Source: a virus. From it: 64,000 nt of DNA. How positions within the stretch are numbered: the first letter of the stretch is position 1; each line of letters begins with the position of its first letter. Where the stretch lies: IMG/VR virus record IMGVR_UViG_3300010885_076238, positions 124,001 through 188,000 of that record. One strand, given 5' to 3'. Shown in pieces: positions 44,902 to 53,490 of this stretch. Below the pieces are notes generated by a model. The model was given only the letters and a program-made list of their open reading frames with translations, did no database searches and was not told where the DNA came from. The position numbers were made by a program, and so were the translations under genes.

Positions 44902-45513
44902 ATGACTTATATATTTCAGCATATTCCTAGAACAGGCGGCATAACGTTATTATCTATTGTCAGGGAGGTTTATGATAATAATGATATAATTATAGATATT
45001 GACGGGAATAACTTGTGTTACAAAATGCATGATCTTTTTTATTTACAAAAGTCTCCTAAGGCTATTTTTGGACATTTACCGTTTGGTATTCATAAATTAT
45101 TAGACGGTGAATTTTCTTATATAACGGTAATGAGAGATCCGGTAGAAAGAATTAAGAGTGTTATAAATCATTTGAACGAATCAAATATTTTAAATGTTGA
45201 AGAATATTTAAAAAATTATAGTCAGAATGATATGACAAAAGCATTTGTTTATAAGCCACACACCAAGAATGAAGAAGATCACTTAGAAGAAGCTAAAGAT
45301 AACATTAAAAAATATTATACTATTGGATTTACTTCTAATTTTAAAACATTTGTAAAGTCTTTAGGTAAAAAACTAGGTTGGACTCCTTTTTATTATATTA
45401 ATAAAAATGAAAGTAGACCCTTGGTTGATTTTACAAAAAATGATATTAAAGAAATAAAAGAAAAAAATCAATTAGATATAAAGTTATATGAATGGGCCAA
45501 AAAAGAATTTTAA
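44902..45513 (+). CDS. Sulfotransferase-family protein (203 aa)
   Basis: The start IFQHIPRTGGITLLSIV carries the 5'-phosphosulfate loop, and MRDPVERIKSVINHL is the 3'-phosphate loop of PAPS-dependent sulfotransferases (Sulfotransfer_2-like). Short but complete in motifs. With the second sulfotransferase at 49817 and several glycosyltransferases, it may sulfate glycans on the virion or host surface. Confidence 0.75.
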   Translation: MTYIFQHIPRTGGITLLSIVREVYDNNDIIIDIDGNNLCYKMHDLFYLQKSPKAIFGHLPFGIHKLLDGEFSYITVMRDPVERIKSVINHLNESNILNVEEYLKNYSQNDMTKAFVYKPHTKNEEDHLEEAKDNIKKYYTIGFTSNFKTFVKSLGKKLGWTPFYYINKNESRPLVDFTKNDIKEIKEKNQLDIKLYEWAKKEF

Positions 45514-45577
45514 TTTGATATATAATTTTGGAAAAAAAAGGTAAAGATTTTGGTCGCATCACGCCAGAGGTAATTTT

Positions 45578-45706
45578 ATGTCGTCTCAAATATTAGAAGT
45601 TTGCGTTCTTGTGATAAGTATTAGTTTCACATCTGTTGTGGCTATGGGAAGCTTATGCATGGTTTATGGTTTACTTATGGTGTTATTTGGGAAAGATGTT
45701 GATTAA
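45578..45706 (+). CDS. Small membrane protein (42 aa)
   Basis: CAGAGG lies before the ATG. One long hydrophobic stretch (ILEVCVLVISISFTSVVAMG, SLCMVYGLLMVLFG), one or two spans. Confidence 0.55.
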   Translation: MSSQILEVCVLVISISFTSVVAMGSLCMVYGLLMVLFGKDVD

Positions 45707-45774
45707 ATTGTGGTTTCCGCCTACTAAAAATATTTATTTGAAAAAGACTAGATAAAGAACACTGAGGAGAAAAA

Positions 45775-46323
45775 ATGAAAAATTTTCACGAATGGTTAGA
45801 AGAAAAACACCCTGAATCCCTAGAAGAGGGAATGTTTGGGGACTATATGAAAAAGGTTGCACTCCCAGTAACAGCTGCGATGGGGATGACAGCAGCACTC
45901 AGCGGAAACGTACCGCAAACAAACAACAATAAGCCCGCCGTCGTCAGGGGTGTTGGACACGCTCAAGGAGCTTCAATGAAGCCACAGTCACAGCTACAAG
46001 ATCTATACGGCCCCGAGCGAGATGATAATGGAAGACGATGGACGGATAATGAAGAATTCATGGACTATGCCGTACAGCAAGTTGAAAGACAGCTTGGGGG
46101 ATCGCAGAGCAGCAGAATACCCAAACCAGAAGGATGGGACGATTTGAGCGACGACGCACAGTATCAAATATATAACCATGCCATCTACGCACTCGTTCAG
46201 CAACATGGCGTAAAAGACAAGGACGAACTTCAGAGTATGTTTGACAGGGAGACAGCTCAAGGAAGATATGACGGATCAAATCCTTATAGAATCAATTTCA
46301 ATCCTGCTCAATTCAATCGTTGA
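45775..46323 (+). CDS. Putative packaged protein with KNFHEWLEE leader (182 aa)
   Basis: AGGAGA precedes the ATG. The N-terminus (MKNFHEWLEEKHPESLEEG) is the clearest copy of the local leader. Next comes a hydrophobic helix (VALPVTAAMGMTAALSG), a low-complexity linker and a helical end (WDDLSDDAQYQIYNHAIYAL). The leader would be removed by a prohead protease if this is a T4-type capsid-targeting sequence. Its codon usage is more GC-rich than its neighbours'. Confidence 0.6.
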   Translation: MKNFHEWLEEKHPESLEEGMFGDYMKKVALPVTAAMGMTAALSGNVPQTNNNKPAVVRGVGHAQGASMKPQSQLQDLYGPERDDNGRRWTDNEEFMDYAVQQVERQLGGSQSSRIPKPEGWDDLSDDAQYQIYNHAIYALVQQHGVKDKDELQSMFDRETAQGRYDGSNPYRINFNPAQFNR

Positions 46324-46698
46324 ATGAAAACCTTCTATCAATATATTTCAGAAAATCATTTTGATCAATCATTATACACAATTAATGGTAAAAATTATAA
46401 AGTTTCTGAGCTTGCCGATTGGGCAAAGAAAAATCTACGTCCAGTTGCTTTGAATATCTCAGACATTCAAAGTAAGTATATTGATGCAAAAGGTTTGTTT
46501 ATAGACGTAGAAAAAGGCGAAGATTGGTACGAAAGATCTATGAATGCAAATCTATCGTTTCCGATTTTAGTGTTGGAAAATCCAGATAACAAGTGGGAAA
46601 TTATAGATGGAAACCATAGAGTCTGGAAAGCTTGGAAAACAGGAATGCAAACTATTAATGCATATCTAATTAATCCAAATTCTTTACAGCAAATTTAA
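46324..46698 (+). CDS. ParB/sulfiredoxin-like domain protein with KTFYQYISE leader (124 aa)
   Basis: It begins immediately after the previous stop. The first 10 residues (MKTFYQYISE) closely resemble the T4 internal-protein leader. The rest has the ParB/Srx signature FPILVLENPDNKWEIIDGNH followed by RVWKAWKTG, the loop that binds nucleotide or acts in DNA cleavage. Active residues look intact (DGNHR). A packaged enzyme injected with the DNA is plausible. Confidence 0.65.
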   Translation: MKTFYQYISENHFDQSLYTINGKNYKVSELADWAKKNLRPVALNISDIQSKYIDAKGLFIDVEKGEDWYERSMNANLSFPILVLENPDNKWEIIDGNHRVWKAWKTGMQTINAYLINPNSLQQI

Positions 46699-46791
46699 AT
46701 AAATTCCCATTTGGATAAAAAAATAATAGTTGTCAGTCGATTACGCCAATTAATAATTATTTATAAGTATGCTTAGCTGCAAGGAGGTTAA

Positions 46792-47403
46792 ATGGCATAC
46801 AGTCAACTAGGTCAAGACGAATGGGTGGTTGGATTATACGGTAAAAACCCAGGATTTTTTGTTGACGTTGGTTTTAATGATGGAATAGTATTTTCTAATA
46901 CTTATCTTCTTGAAAAAAAGGGTTGGATTGGCATAGGAATAGATCCATTTCCTTTTAATTATAAAAACAGACCCAGAACAATGATCTATGAAGATCTGGT
47001 TTATGACAAGTCGAACATTACTGTTGATGTTTGTGTTTGTGATGTTTATACTGGCGTTTTTGATGACATTCGCCGCCACAAAGAAAAAACTGTTGGCAAA
47101 CCCATGGTGAGTTTAGTAACAAAGACTTTAGAGTCTGTGCTAGATGTTGCAAATTGTCCTAAGTTTATAGAATATTTATCATTAGACACTGAGGGTTCGG
47201 AGCATAAGATATTATCTTCTTTTGATTTTAATAAATATTGTTTTGGTTGTATAACGGTTGAGCATAATCACGAGAAAGAAAAACGAAAAAATATTAGAAA
47301 TAAACTAGAAGAAAATGGATATGAAATTTACAAGCAAGTAAAATTTGATGACTGGTACATCAAGTCTAGTATGAAAGAATATTTCAGTAAAAACCTACTA
47401 TGA
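46792..47403 (+). CDS. FkbM-family methyltransferase (203 aa)
   Basis: AAGGAGG precedes the ATG. SQLGQDEWVV, the SAM-binding strand FFVDVGFNDG, then YLLEKKGWIGIGIDPF and EYLSLDTEGSEHKIL are FkbM hallmarks. These enzymes O-methylate sugars or polyketides. Adjacent glycosyltransferase-like and sulfotransferase genes suggest a glycan substrate. Confidence 0.85.
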   Translation: MAYSQLGQDEWVVGLYGKNPGFFVDVGFNDGIVFSNTYLLEKKGWIGIGIDPFPFNYKNRPRTMIYEDLVYDKSNITVDVCVCDVYTGVFDDIRRHKEKTVGKPMVSLVTKTLESVLDVANCPKFIEYLSLDTEGSEHKILSSFDFNKYCFGCITVEHNHEKEKRKNIRNKLEENGYEIYKQVKFDDWYIKSSMKEYFSKNLL

Positions 47404-47410
47404 TATTTTC

Positions 47411-48139
47411 ATGAACAAAGTTTATTATCATACGTTTGCTCCTTCTGAGAATTCCGTTAATATTATTATTGATTATTTTAAGAAATGTTTAGTTGACAAT
47501 TTTTTTAATAAAATAGATCAATTTAATGTTATACTCACAGGTGATTTTCAACAAATAGCTTATAATGAGATGAAGAAGTTGTCAGATGATAAAAAAATTA
47601 ATTTTATTATAAAGGAAAAGGCTTCTGAGGGTGAAACTTTGCTGCTTCTTTATGACGAAGCTTCTAATGAGGATAAAATTTTATATTTTCATTCGAAAGG
47701 AGTAACGCAGATGAATAGTTTTTGTTTTAATAATGTAAAAGCTTGGTCGAATAAATTGCTATATTTTTTAGTAGACAAGGCAGAAGACTGTTTAAATTTC
47801 TTAGATAATTATGATTTAGTTGGAGCTAATTATTGGGGAGAACACACAACAGATGATTGTCACAAGAGTTGCAATCAGGATAAAAAGCCTCCTCCTCATT
47901 TTTCTGGTAATTTTTGGTGGACGAGGGGCGATTATATAAAAAAGCTTTCTAGGCCGGAGAACTTACAACGTGATTCTCACATAAATGGAAAAACGGATCA
48001 GGACCCTGAGTTCTGGATTTTTTCTACTAGACCGATTAGAATAGCAGCTATGAGCAATATTAAAATAAATCCTTATATTGATCCTAGTCTTTTTGAATCT
48101 TACAAGGATGAAACTCCCACATTTTCATTAATTAATTAA
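47411..48139 (+). CDS. Glycosyltransferase-like protein (242 aa)
   Basis: Motifs ILYFHSKGVTQMNSFC, YDLVGANYWGE and PPPHFSGNFWWTRGDYIKKL resemble bacterial and viral proteins annotated as glycosyltransferase or rhamnan-synthesis-like. No clear DxD is seen. It follows the FkbM gene by 7 bases and may act on the same glycan. Confidence 0.6.
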   Translation: MNKVYYHTFAPSENSVNIIIDYFKKCLVDNFFNKIDQFNVILTGDFQQIAYNEMKKLSDDKKINFIIKEKASEGETLLLLYDEASNEDKILYFHSKGVTQMNSFCFNNVKAWSNKLLYFLVDKAEDCLNFLDNYDLVGANYWGEHTTDDCHKSCNQDKKPPPHFSGNFWWTRGDYIKKLSRPENLQRDSHINGKTDQDPEFWIFSTRPIRIAAMSNIKINPYIDPSLFESYKDETPTFSLIN

Positions 48140-48140
48140 T

Positions 48141-48380
48141 ATGAAACAAATAGAAACAGAGATGAGTCTTGCCAAGAAGTATTTGAATGGGGATTACACA
48201 GACGTGCAATTGAATTACTGGGTAGTTCAGAATAAATTTGACAAACAAAAAATTGAAAATCTTATAGATTGTTTGAGAATGGCAGAGCCTTTTTTGGTCG
48301 CTACTAAATTAATTATAGCTTTTATTTTGATAAATTATTTATTGGGATTTGCTTTATCTGTTATTTATTTTGTCCAATAA
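48141..48380 (+). CDS. Small membrane protein (79 aa)
   Basis: It starts 1 base after the previous stop. A helical soluble start (MSLAKKYLNGDYTDVQLNYW) is followed by one span (LIIAFILINYLLGFALSVIY) at the C-terminus, so probably tail-anchored. Confidence 0.6.
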   Translation: MKQIETEMSLAKKYLNGDYTDVQLNYWVVQNKFDKQKIENLIDCLRMAEPFLVATKLIIAFILINYLLGFALSVIYFVQ

Positions 48381-48455
48381 TGGAAAAAATTTAATTTTAT
48401 CTTGGTGGCAATTTCATAAATATCTATTAGTACCAACAAGGTACAAGGAGGTATT

Positions 48456-48857
48456 ATGAAAAGGTTACTTGTGGGCTTATTTTTAGTCCTAGGATCAATT
48501 TCAGTTGTTTCTTCTGCTCAGGAGAGAATCATAAAGGTTGTTGATTTGGAAATCACATCTTATGAAGATTCATTAGTTTTGGCTAAGAATCAAGATAAAA
48601 AAGTTCTAGTTTTCTTTTCGGCAGATTATTGTGGATGGTGCAAAAAGCAAAAGGATGTTTTTTTAGAATCTGCTGTTGTGGATAAGATTAATGACTATGT
48701 TATTTGCTACGTTGACATGAGTAAAAAAGATTTGGTGTCAAAGTATAATGTTAGAACTATTCCAGCATATTTTGTTATTGATAAAAATGAAAAAATAATT
48801 AAGAAAAATATTGGCTATAAAGAAAAGAATGATTTTATTAGATGGCTAGACAACTAA
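48456..48857 (+). CDS. Exported thioredoxin-like protein, CGWC (133 aa)
   Basis: AAGGAGG precedes the ATG. A signal peptide (KRLLVGLFLVLGSISVVSSA) precedes a thioredoxin fold with FFSADYCGWCKKQ and a cis-Pro region (VRTIPAYFVID). The active-site pair C-x-x-C is intact. It probably works outside the cytoplasm on disulfides, perhaps for the exported caspase-like protein encoded next. Confidence 0.85.
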   Translation: MKRLLVGLFLVLGSISVVSSAQERIIKVVDLEITSYEDSLVLAKNQDKKVLVFFSADYCGWCKKQKDVFLESAVVDKINDYVICYVDMSKKDLVSKYNVRTIPAYFVIDKNEKIIKKNIGYKEKNDFIRWLDN

Positions 48858-48875
48858 TATTTTTTATACTATAAT
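48847..48875 (+). promoter_or_regulatory. Sigma70-like promoter
   Basis: TAGACA, 17 bases, TATAAT, just upstream of the caspase-like gene. Confidence 0.5.
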
Positions 48876-48893
48876 CTATTGAAAGGATTATTC

Positions 48894-49820
48894 ATGAATA
48901 AGTTTTTATTTATATTTATTATTTTATTATCGAGGCCTGTTTTCTCTCAGGAGAAGACAGGCTTTGCTATTGATCCAAATGCAAATAATGTAGCTGCATT
49001 GTTTACAATGACAGATGAAGGCGGAAGAACTAAGAATTTAGACTTAATGGACAGCATATTTAAAGATGGATCTTTAGGATTTGAATGTCAACGTTACCAT
49101 AATGTTTCTTCTGTATTTATTTATAAAAAATTAACAGAGCTAGCTTTAAAATTAGAAGAGGACGCGACCTTACTGTTATATTTTAATAGTCATGGAGGAG
49201 GAAGCGGCGACAGGTTTGCTATGACCGCTCAGGGTGGGAGTTTTAAATTTAGTAAAGCTTTAGAATCATTGGGCAAATCTAATAAAAAAATAAAAAGGCT
49301 TATATTCCTTGTGGATACTTGTCATGCTGCTGGAAGTATACAGGATAGTTTAAAGCAGGATGGGGAATTATTAAAAAACATTCAATCAGCAAAGCCTACT
49401 GATTATCTTCCTGAACTTTCTGACGCGGCAGTTTATAATCAGCGTCCATTTAGATCTATATTTGATATTAAAAATAATAAATTAGATTTCGGTGAAAATA
49501 GTGGGATTTACAGTGAAATACTAATCATTAGTTCTTCTAGTGTTGAGGATCTTTCTATAAGGGGAGCATTTGCTTCTAGGTTGGCAACAACTTTTGGAAA
49601 AATTAAAGATAATAAGGAAGTAACAGTTGGTCAGTTTTTGAAAAAGTTTGCAGATAGTCATTTGGCAAGTGGTCAACAACCTTATTACAAGATCCTTCCT
49701 GATAATTCCATGTTTGATGAATTATTATTTGGAATACCTTATGCTAGATTGATTCCGATTGTTGATTGGGACAATGACAATAAAAATAAATCTGATTTCA
49801 TCCCTTTGCCGAGATTATGA
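48894..49820 (+). CDS. Exported caspase-like (C14-type) cysteine peptidase (308 aa)
   Basis: GAAAGG lies 8 bases before ATG 48894; an upstream TTG is less likely. A signal peptide (NKFLFIFIILLSRPVFSQ) is followed by a caspase/metacaspase-like fold. LLLYFNSHGGGSG holds the catalytic His and RLIFLVDTCHAAGS the catalytic Cys, in the usual order and spacing. SSSSVEDLSIRGAFASRL is the later core. Metacaspase-like enzymes cut after basic residues. A secreted version encoded by a phage is unusual; it could process envelope proteins, act in lysis or counter a host defence. Confidence 0.75.
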   Translation: MNKFLFIFIILLSRPVFSQEKTGFAIDPNANNVAALFTMTDEGGRTKNLDLMDSIFKDGSLGFECQRYHNVSSVFIYKKLTELALKLEEDATLLLYFNSHGGGSGDRFAMTAQGGSFKFSKALESLGKSNKKIKRLIFLVDTCHAAGSIQDSLKQDGELLKNIQSAKPTDYLPELSDAAVYNQRPFRSIFDIKNNKLDFGENSGIYSEILIISSSSVEDLSIRGAFASRLATTFGKIKDNKEVTVGQFLKKFADSHLASGQQPYYKILPDNSMFDELLFGIPYARLIPIVDWDNDNKNKSDFIPLPRL

Positions 49821-50428
49821 ACAAAGTTTTTCAAATTGGATTTAATAAATGTGCAACGACTTCTTTTTTCTTGTTATTTGGAAAAACAACAAGACCAAGT
49901 GTAAAGTCTATCCATTGGGATGTTGGAAGACTTGCTTATAAAATTCACAGAAACCATCTAGAAAACAAGCCTCTTCTTACTGGTTATGAGGAGTACACTT
50001 TTTTTAGTGACATAGAGGGGCCAATAGACGGAGACAAAAATTCTCCTTTGATATATGTTCATAAAGAATATTATAAAGATTTAGATAAACAATATCCAGA
50101 TAGTAAATTTATATTGAACACAAGAAATGTTTATGATTGGCTAGAAAGTAGAAAAAAACATTTAAATAGAAAAGACTATCAAATAAGATCGTATTTTGAA
50201 AGATGTAAATTTCATTATAAATTAAATGATCATCAGCTAGTTGAGAAATGGCTTTTGGAATGGGAAGATCATCATAACGATGTTTTAAATTATTTTAAAG
50301 ATAGGCCAGACGATTTATTGATTTATAATATTGATCATGATAATTTAGATAAAATTAAAAAATTCTTTCCCGAAATAAACTTTAGGTGCAAAGAATTTCC
50401 TTGGTCTAAAAAATTTAAGTGCTACTAG
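49817..50428 (+). CDS. Sulfotransferase-family protein (203 aa)
   Basis: ATGA overlap with the previous gene. FQIGFNKCATTSFFLLF is the PAPS 5'-phosphosulfate loop (usual GxxKxGTTS with Cys-Ala here), and FILNTRNVYDWLESRKKHL is the 3'-phosphate loop. A second sulfotransferase lies at 44902. Substrate unknown. Confidence 0.75.
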   Translation: MNKVFQIGFNKCATTSFFLLFGKTTRPSVKSIHWDVGRLAYKIHRNHLENKPLLTGYEEYTFFSDIEGPIDGDKNSPLIYVHKEYYKDLDKQYPDSKFILNTRNVYDWLESRKKHLNRKDYQIRSYFERCKFHYKLNDHQLVEKWLLEWEDHHNDVLNYFKDRPDDLLIYNIDHDNLDKIKKFFPEINFRCKEFPWSKKFKCY

Positions 50429-52428
50429 TAATAAGCATTTTGTGGTATGATGCCATTTCCAAATGAATCAAATGTAACACGATATATTCCATCAGGATGT
50501 CTAGTAGGGTAATCCCAATAATCTTCATTTCTACTATTTAGTGGATCTGGTCCTTTGTAATAGCCAGCTTTTAGCCATTCGTCTTCAGTAGGAACCCTAT
50601 ACAATGCATTTTGATTTGCTTGTATGTTTGGCTGATATCCATTCAATGTGTAAGCTCCATCTAAAGTATACTCAAGACCAATAGGAGTTTGTCCCAGAAC
50701 GGCCATATTATGTAACCAATTAGCAAATTTTACAGCACTAAACCAATCTATAAAAACAACAGGTTTATTTCCCATATTTGTTTTTACAGAATATTTACTT
50801 CCAATAGAAGCAGAATTATTAAATAATATTCCCCCAGTGATATCACTACTCATTTTGGAATTATAAAAGTCATATCTGTTTCCTTCATGATCGGCTGCGT
50901 TCAAAAATAATACGTATTCGGCATTTGTTACCGGGTATTTCATTATTTTGTACTCATAATCAACTTGTCCAATCAGCTTGTAGGCGTATCCGTATTGAGC
51001 TTGTCCTCCAACATTATTGGCAGTATAATTTAAATAAGGCGGATTTCCCAAATCTCCGACCGTTAAGAATTCATTTGATCCAGACGTGAAAGAATGATAA
51101 TCTAAAGGATCAGTTGAACTGGACAATCTGAATCCAATAACATCACTTTTAATTGGATAACTATTTACCGTTCCGTCCTCATTTAAATTAATTCCTGGGT
51201 TGTTGAAGAACCTGGCGTTGGTGTGTCCCATAGAAACGTTGCCTCCTGCCCAATGTCCGCTTCTAATTCCTCTTTGATATTGTCGGTTGAACATTTCTAG
51301 TGCATCATTCCATTCGTAAACAAGACCTCCTTGATCATACGTTCCGTAATATGAAGATCCTCCATTTGTTCCTACTGTGGTGATTTTATTAGATCTACCC
51401 AGAACACCTATATTTGAGCAGTGCGGTCCGCGATTACTACCACTAAAAGTAAACTGAACCGTATCGCTTACAACAGAATTAGCTCCTGATGCTATTACAA
51501 ATCTATATCTATCTCTCGTTACAGAATCAAAATAGTCTGCGTTATTTGTGCCAAAAGATTGGCTTCGAGTTGCTTCGAAAATGCTACCATTTTGAAGAAG
51601 ATTAGAGGCTATTGTTGTGTTTTGATCTACAAATTCTCCCAAGCCATTTGTTTGCTTTTGTGTGGTGACTGTTGTGGTGCTTGGAGATGTGGTTGTAAAT
51701 CTGACAGTAAAAACCCCACGGTATTCATCGATTGAAGAATTTTGTGGTTGATTTACTATTGTTATGCTAGCTCCCATCGGAGTTTGGGTTGGCGTGGGCG
51801 TTGGTGTGATTGTATCTAAGCATTCTAAGTAATGAAATCCATCGGTAATAGATTTAATTTTATATGTTCCATTATACACTCTAGGGTCCATAATGTCCCA
51901 GACAGGGTGTGTAGGATCCAAATCTTTTTCTGCATTTGAGATGACCACTGATTCTCCGACAATAAATCCTAAATTGCCAATGGTACTATCAATGCTATTA
52001 TACAATGCAAAATAGGGATCTATGAGCAGATCCTCTCGATTAACAATATCCAAGCTGCCATGACAACCCCAATCATTAGAGACTCCTTGAATTATAATTC
52101 CACTGGTTTGCCCTGTGATAGTAGCTCTGGAATACAAATTGTTGTTATTTGGCCATTGATCAAGATTACAATTATCTTCTGGCGTTAGATTTTTCGTTGG
52201 CGTCAATGTAGGGGTTGGTGTTGGTGTTGGCCTTAAGCTTTCAATTACGCAGTTTGAATCATATTCTTCAAAGTACAAATGAACAGTTCCGTACCAATCA
52301 TCAGTAGTCCATAGATAGGGTATAATTTGATATCCCAAGTCTATAGGCTCCCCAAGAGAGTCAGGAAAAAATAATATATGGGCCAACTTTCCATTATAAT
52401 TGTTTGATGATATTTTTATTGTTTGCAT
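50425..52428 (-). CDS. Large surface protein with rearranged FGE/SUMF1 domain (667 aa)
   Basis: Minus strand, converging on the sulfotransferase. Order: N-terminal beta domain, TPTPTPTLTPT linker, a second domain, another TPTPTPTQTP linker, an Ig-like part (about 225-330), then an FGE (sulfatase-modifying factor, C-type-lectin-like) domain. In that domain, the segment normally at the end (ITTVGTNGGSSYYGTYDQGG, RGIRSGHWAGGN, DVIGFRLSSS) comes before the segment normally at the start (YKIMKYPVTNAEYVLFLNAA, IDWFSAVKFANWLHN, YRVPTEDEWLKAGYYKG). It is probably a virion fibre or host-binding protein, not an active FGE. Confidence 0.75.
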   Translation of the reverse strand: MQTIKISSNNYNGKLAHILFFPDSLGEPIDLGYQIIPYLWTTDDWYGTVHLYFEEYDSNCVIESLRPTPTPTPTLTPTKNLTPEDNCNLDQWPNNNNLYSRATITGQTSGIIIQGVSNDWGCHGSLDIVNREDLLIDPYFALYNSIDSTIGNLGFIVGESVVISNAEKDLDPTHPVWDIMDPRVYNGTYKIKSITDGFHYLECLDTITPTPTPTQTPMGASITIVNQPQNSSIDEYRGVFTVRFTTTSPSTTTVTTQKQTNGLGEFVDQNTTIASNLLQNGSIFEATRSQSFGTNNADYFDSVTRDRYRFVIASGANSVVSDTVQFTFSGSNRGPHCSNIGVLGRSNKITTVGTNGGSSYYGTYDQGGLVYEWNDALEMFNRQYQRGIRSGHWAGGNVSMGHTNARFFNNPGINLNEDGTVNSYPIKSDVIGFRLSSSTDPLDYHSFTSGSNEFLTVGDLGNPPYLNYTANNVGGQAQYGYAYKLIGQVDYEYKIMKYPVTNAEYVLFLNAADHEGNRYDFYNSKMSSDITGGILFNNSASIGSKYSVKTNMGNKPVVFIDWFSAVKFANWLHNMAVLGQTPIGLEYTLDGAYTLNGYQPNIQANQNALYRVPTEDEWLKAGYYKGPDPLNSRNEDYWDYPTRHPDGIYRVTFDSFGNGIIPQNAYY

Positions 52429-52485
52429 AATGAATTAATTTATTGAATTTATCAATACAATATATATATAATTTGGAGGTAATTT

Positions 52486-52695
52486 ATGAAATTTTCACTA
52501 TGGCTCGAAAGAAGAAATCAAAAATCAGCTACAAAAGAACCAATTAAAAAGAGCGCTTTAGAACTAGCTAAAAGAGCAGCCAGTAAAAATATCCATGATA
52601 TGCAACATGGAAGAGCTGGTGCGATGGAGCCTAGAACAATAAATAAGAAATCAAGAGGCGAACAAAATAGACGAGCCATAAGAGACCAGTATTAA
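52486..52695 (+). CDS. Small basic protein with KFSLWLERR leader (69 aa)
   Basis: TGGAGG precedes the ATG. The leader MKFSLWLERRNQKS is followed by a basic, unstructured-looking body (ATKEPIKKSALELAKRAASK and KKSRGEQNRRAIRDQY). Basic packaged proteins of this kind may bind phage DNA. Confidence 0.6.
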   Translation: MKFSLWLERRNQKSATKEPIKKSALELAKRAASKNIHDMQHGRAGAMEPRTINKKSRGEQNRRAIRDQY

Positions 52696-52719
52696 AATGC
52701 TCGTGTTCGGAACAATTTC

Positions 52720-52968
52720 CTAGGAGATTTTCATTGATTTTCTAAGTATTTCAGCTGCCTTTAGTATAGTTTGAGCTTCTTCTTGTGATATGTTTAGCAT
52801 TCCTAAAGCCTGAACAACTCCTCCATCAATTTTATTAGGAGTGAAATCTATCAGATTAAGATCTAATTTTGAATATAAGTTGTCGTTTTTAACAACTCCA
52901 TTTATTATTCTTGGTTTTATATTTTCTACTGATCCTGGGCCTGTGCCTTCTGTTGTTGTTGCTGTCAT
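52720..52968 (-). CDS. Hypothetical protein (82 aa)
   Basis: AAAGGAAAAAAAATGAC is the start region on the minus strand. The product has a flexible start (TATTTEGTGPGSVENIKPRI) and a helical end (MLNISQEEAQTILKAAEILR). Function unknown. Confidence 0.55.
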   Translation of the reverse strand: MTATTTEGTGPGSVENIKPRIINGVVKNDNLYSKLDLNLIDFTPNKIDGGVVQALGMLNISQEEAQTILKAAEILRKSMKIS

Positions 52969-53088
52969 TTTTTTTCCTTTATAATTTTTCCTGTTGCATT
53001 TATTTATTGCGCTTTGGCCAAAAATTACAAACCAAATATTTTATTATGAATAAATATTTTAAACAATACGACATGAGGTTTGTATTCC

Positions 53089-53286
53089 ATGACAGAACTA
53101 AGCAGAATGCAATTAATACAAAAAGCAGATGAAATATGTGAATTTGCTAGAAAAATTTTTAATAATAAGCGAGCAGAGTTATTAAGAAAAGCAGCACAAT
53201 TTTATAAAGAAGCTACATTATCAGTTATGGCTGAAAAGGTTGAAAAAGAAGCCGCTGATTGGGAAATGTGGGAAAAAGGAGAGTGA
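53089..53286 (+). CDS. Small helical protein (65 aa)
   Basis: GAGG lies 9 bases before ATG 53089. Product: TELSRMQLIQKADEICEFAR, then an Ala/Lys/Glu-rich helix. Function unknown. Confidence 0.55.
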   Translation: MTELSRMQLIQKADEICEFARKIFNNKRAELLRKAAQFYKEATLSVMAEKVEKEAADWEMWEKGE

Positions 53287-53323
53287 TTTTAACTTTCGGA
53301 AAATTAAATACTAGAGTATTTGT

Positions 53324-53470
53324 ATGAACGAACAGCAAATCAAAGATAAAATATCAGAAATAAGAAGTTATATAATATCTGAATATTGCAGTGTAGATCA
53401 AGCTAAAGAACTGCATCAAGAAATCAAGAAATATGAAGATATGTTAAAAAAAGTTCTCGAAGATAAATAG
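53324..53470 (+). CDS. Small helical protein (48 aa)
   Basis: No clear ribosome-binding site. Product: NEQQIKDKISEIRSYIISEY, then KYEDMLKKVLEDK, a two-helix hairpin. Marginal. Confidence 0.45.
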   Translation: MNEQQIKDKISEIRSYIISEYCSVDQAKELHQEIKKYEDMLKKVLEDK

Positions 53471-53490
53471 AAATTTTTAATCTTTACTTA

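Noticed and set aside
45720-48440. T4-type late promoters (TATAAATA)
   Set aside because: Near matches (CATAAATA at about 48413, TATAAGTA at about 46761) are not consistent in position, and AT-rich DNA gives such words by chance.
50425-52428. Diversity-generating retroelement target
   Set aside because: The lectin-like FGE fold is typical of such targets, but no reverse transcriptase, template repeat or adenine-specific variable repeat is seen here. It could still lie outside the window.
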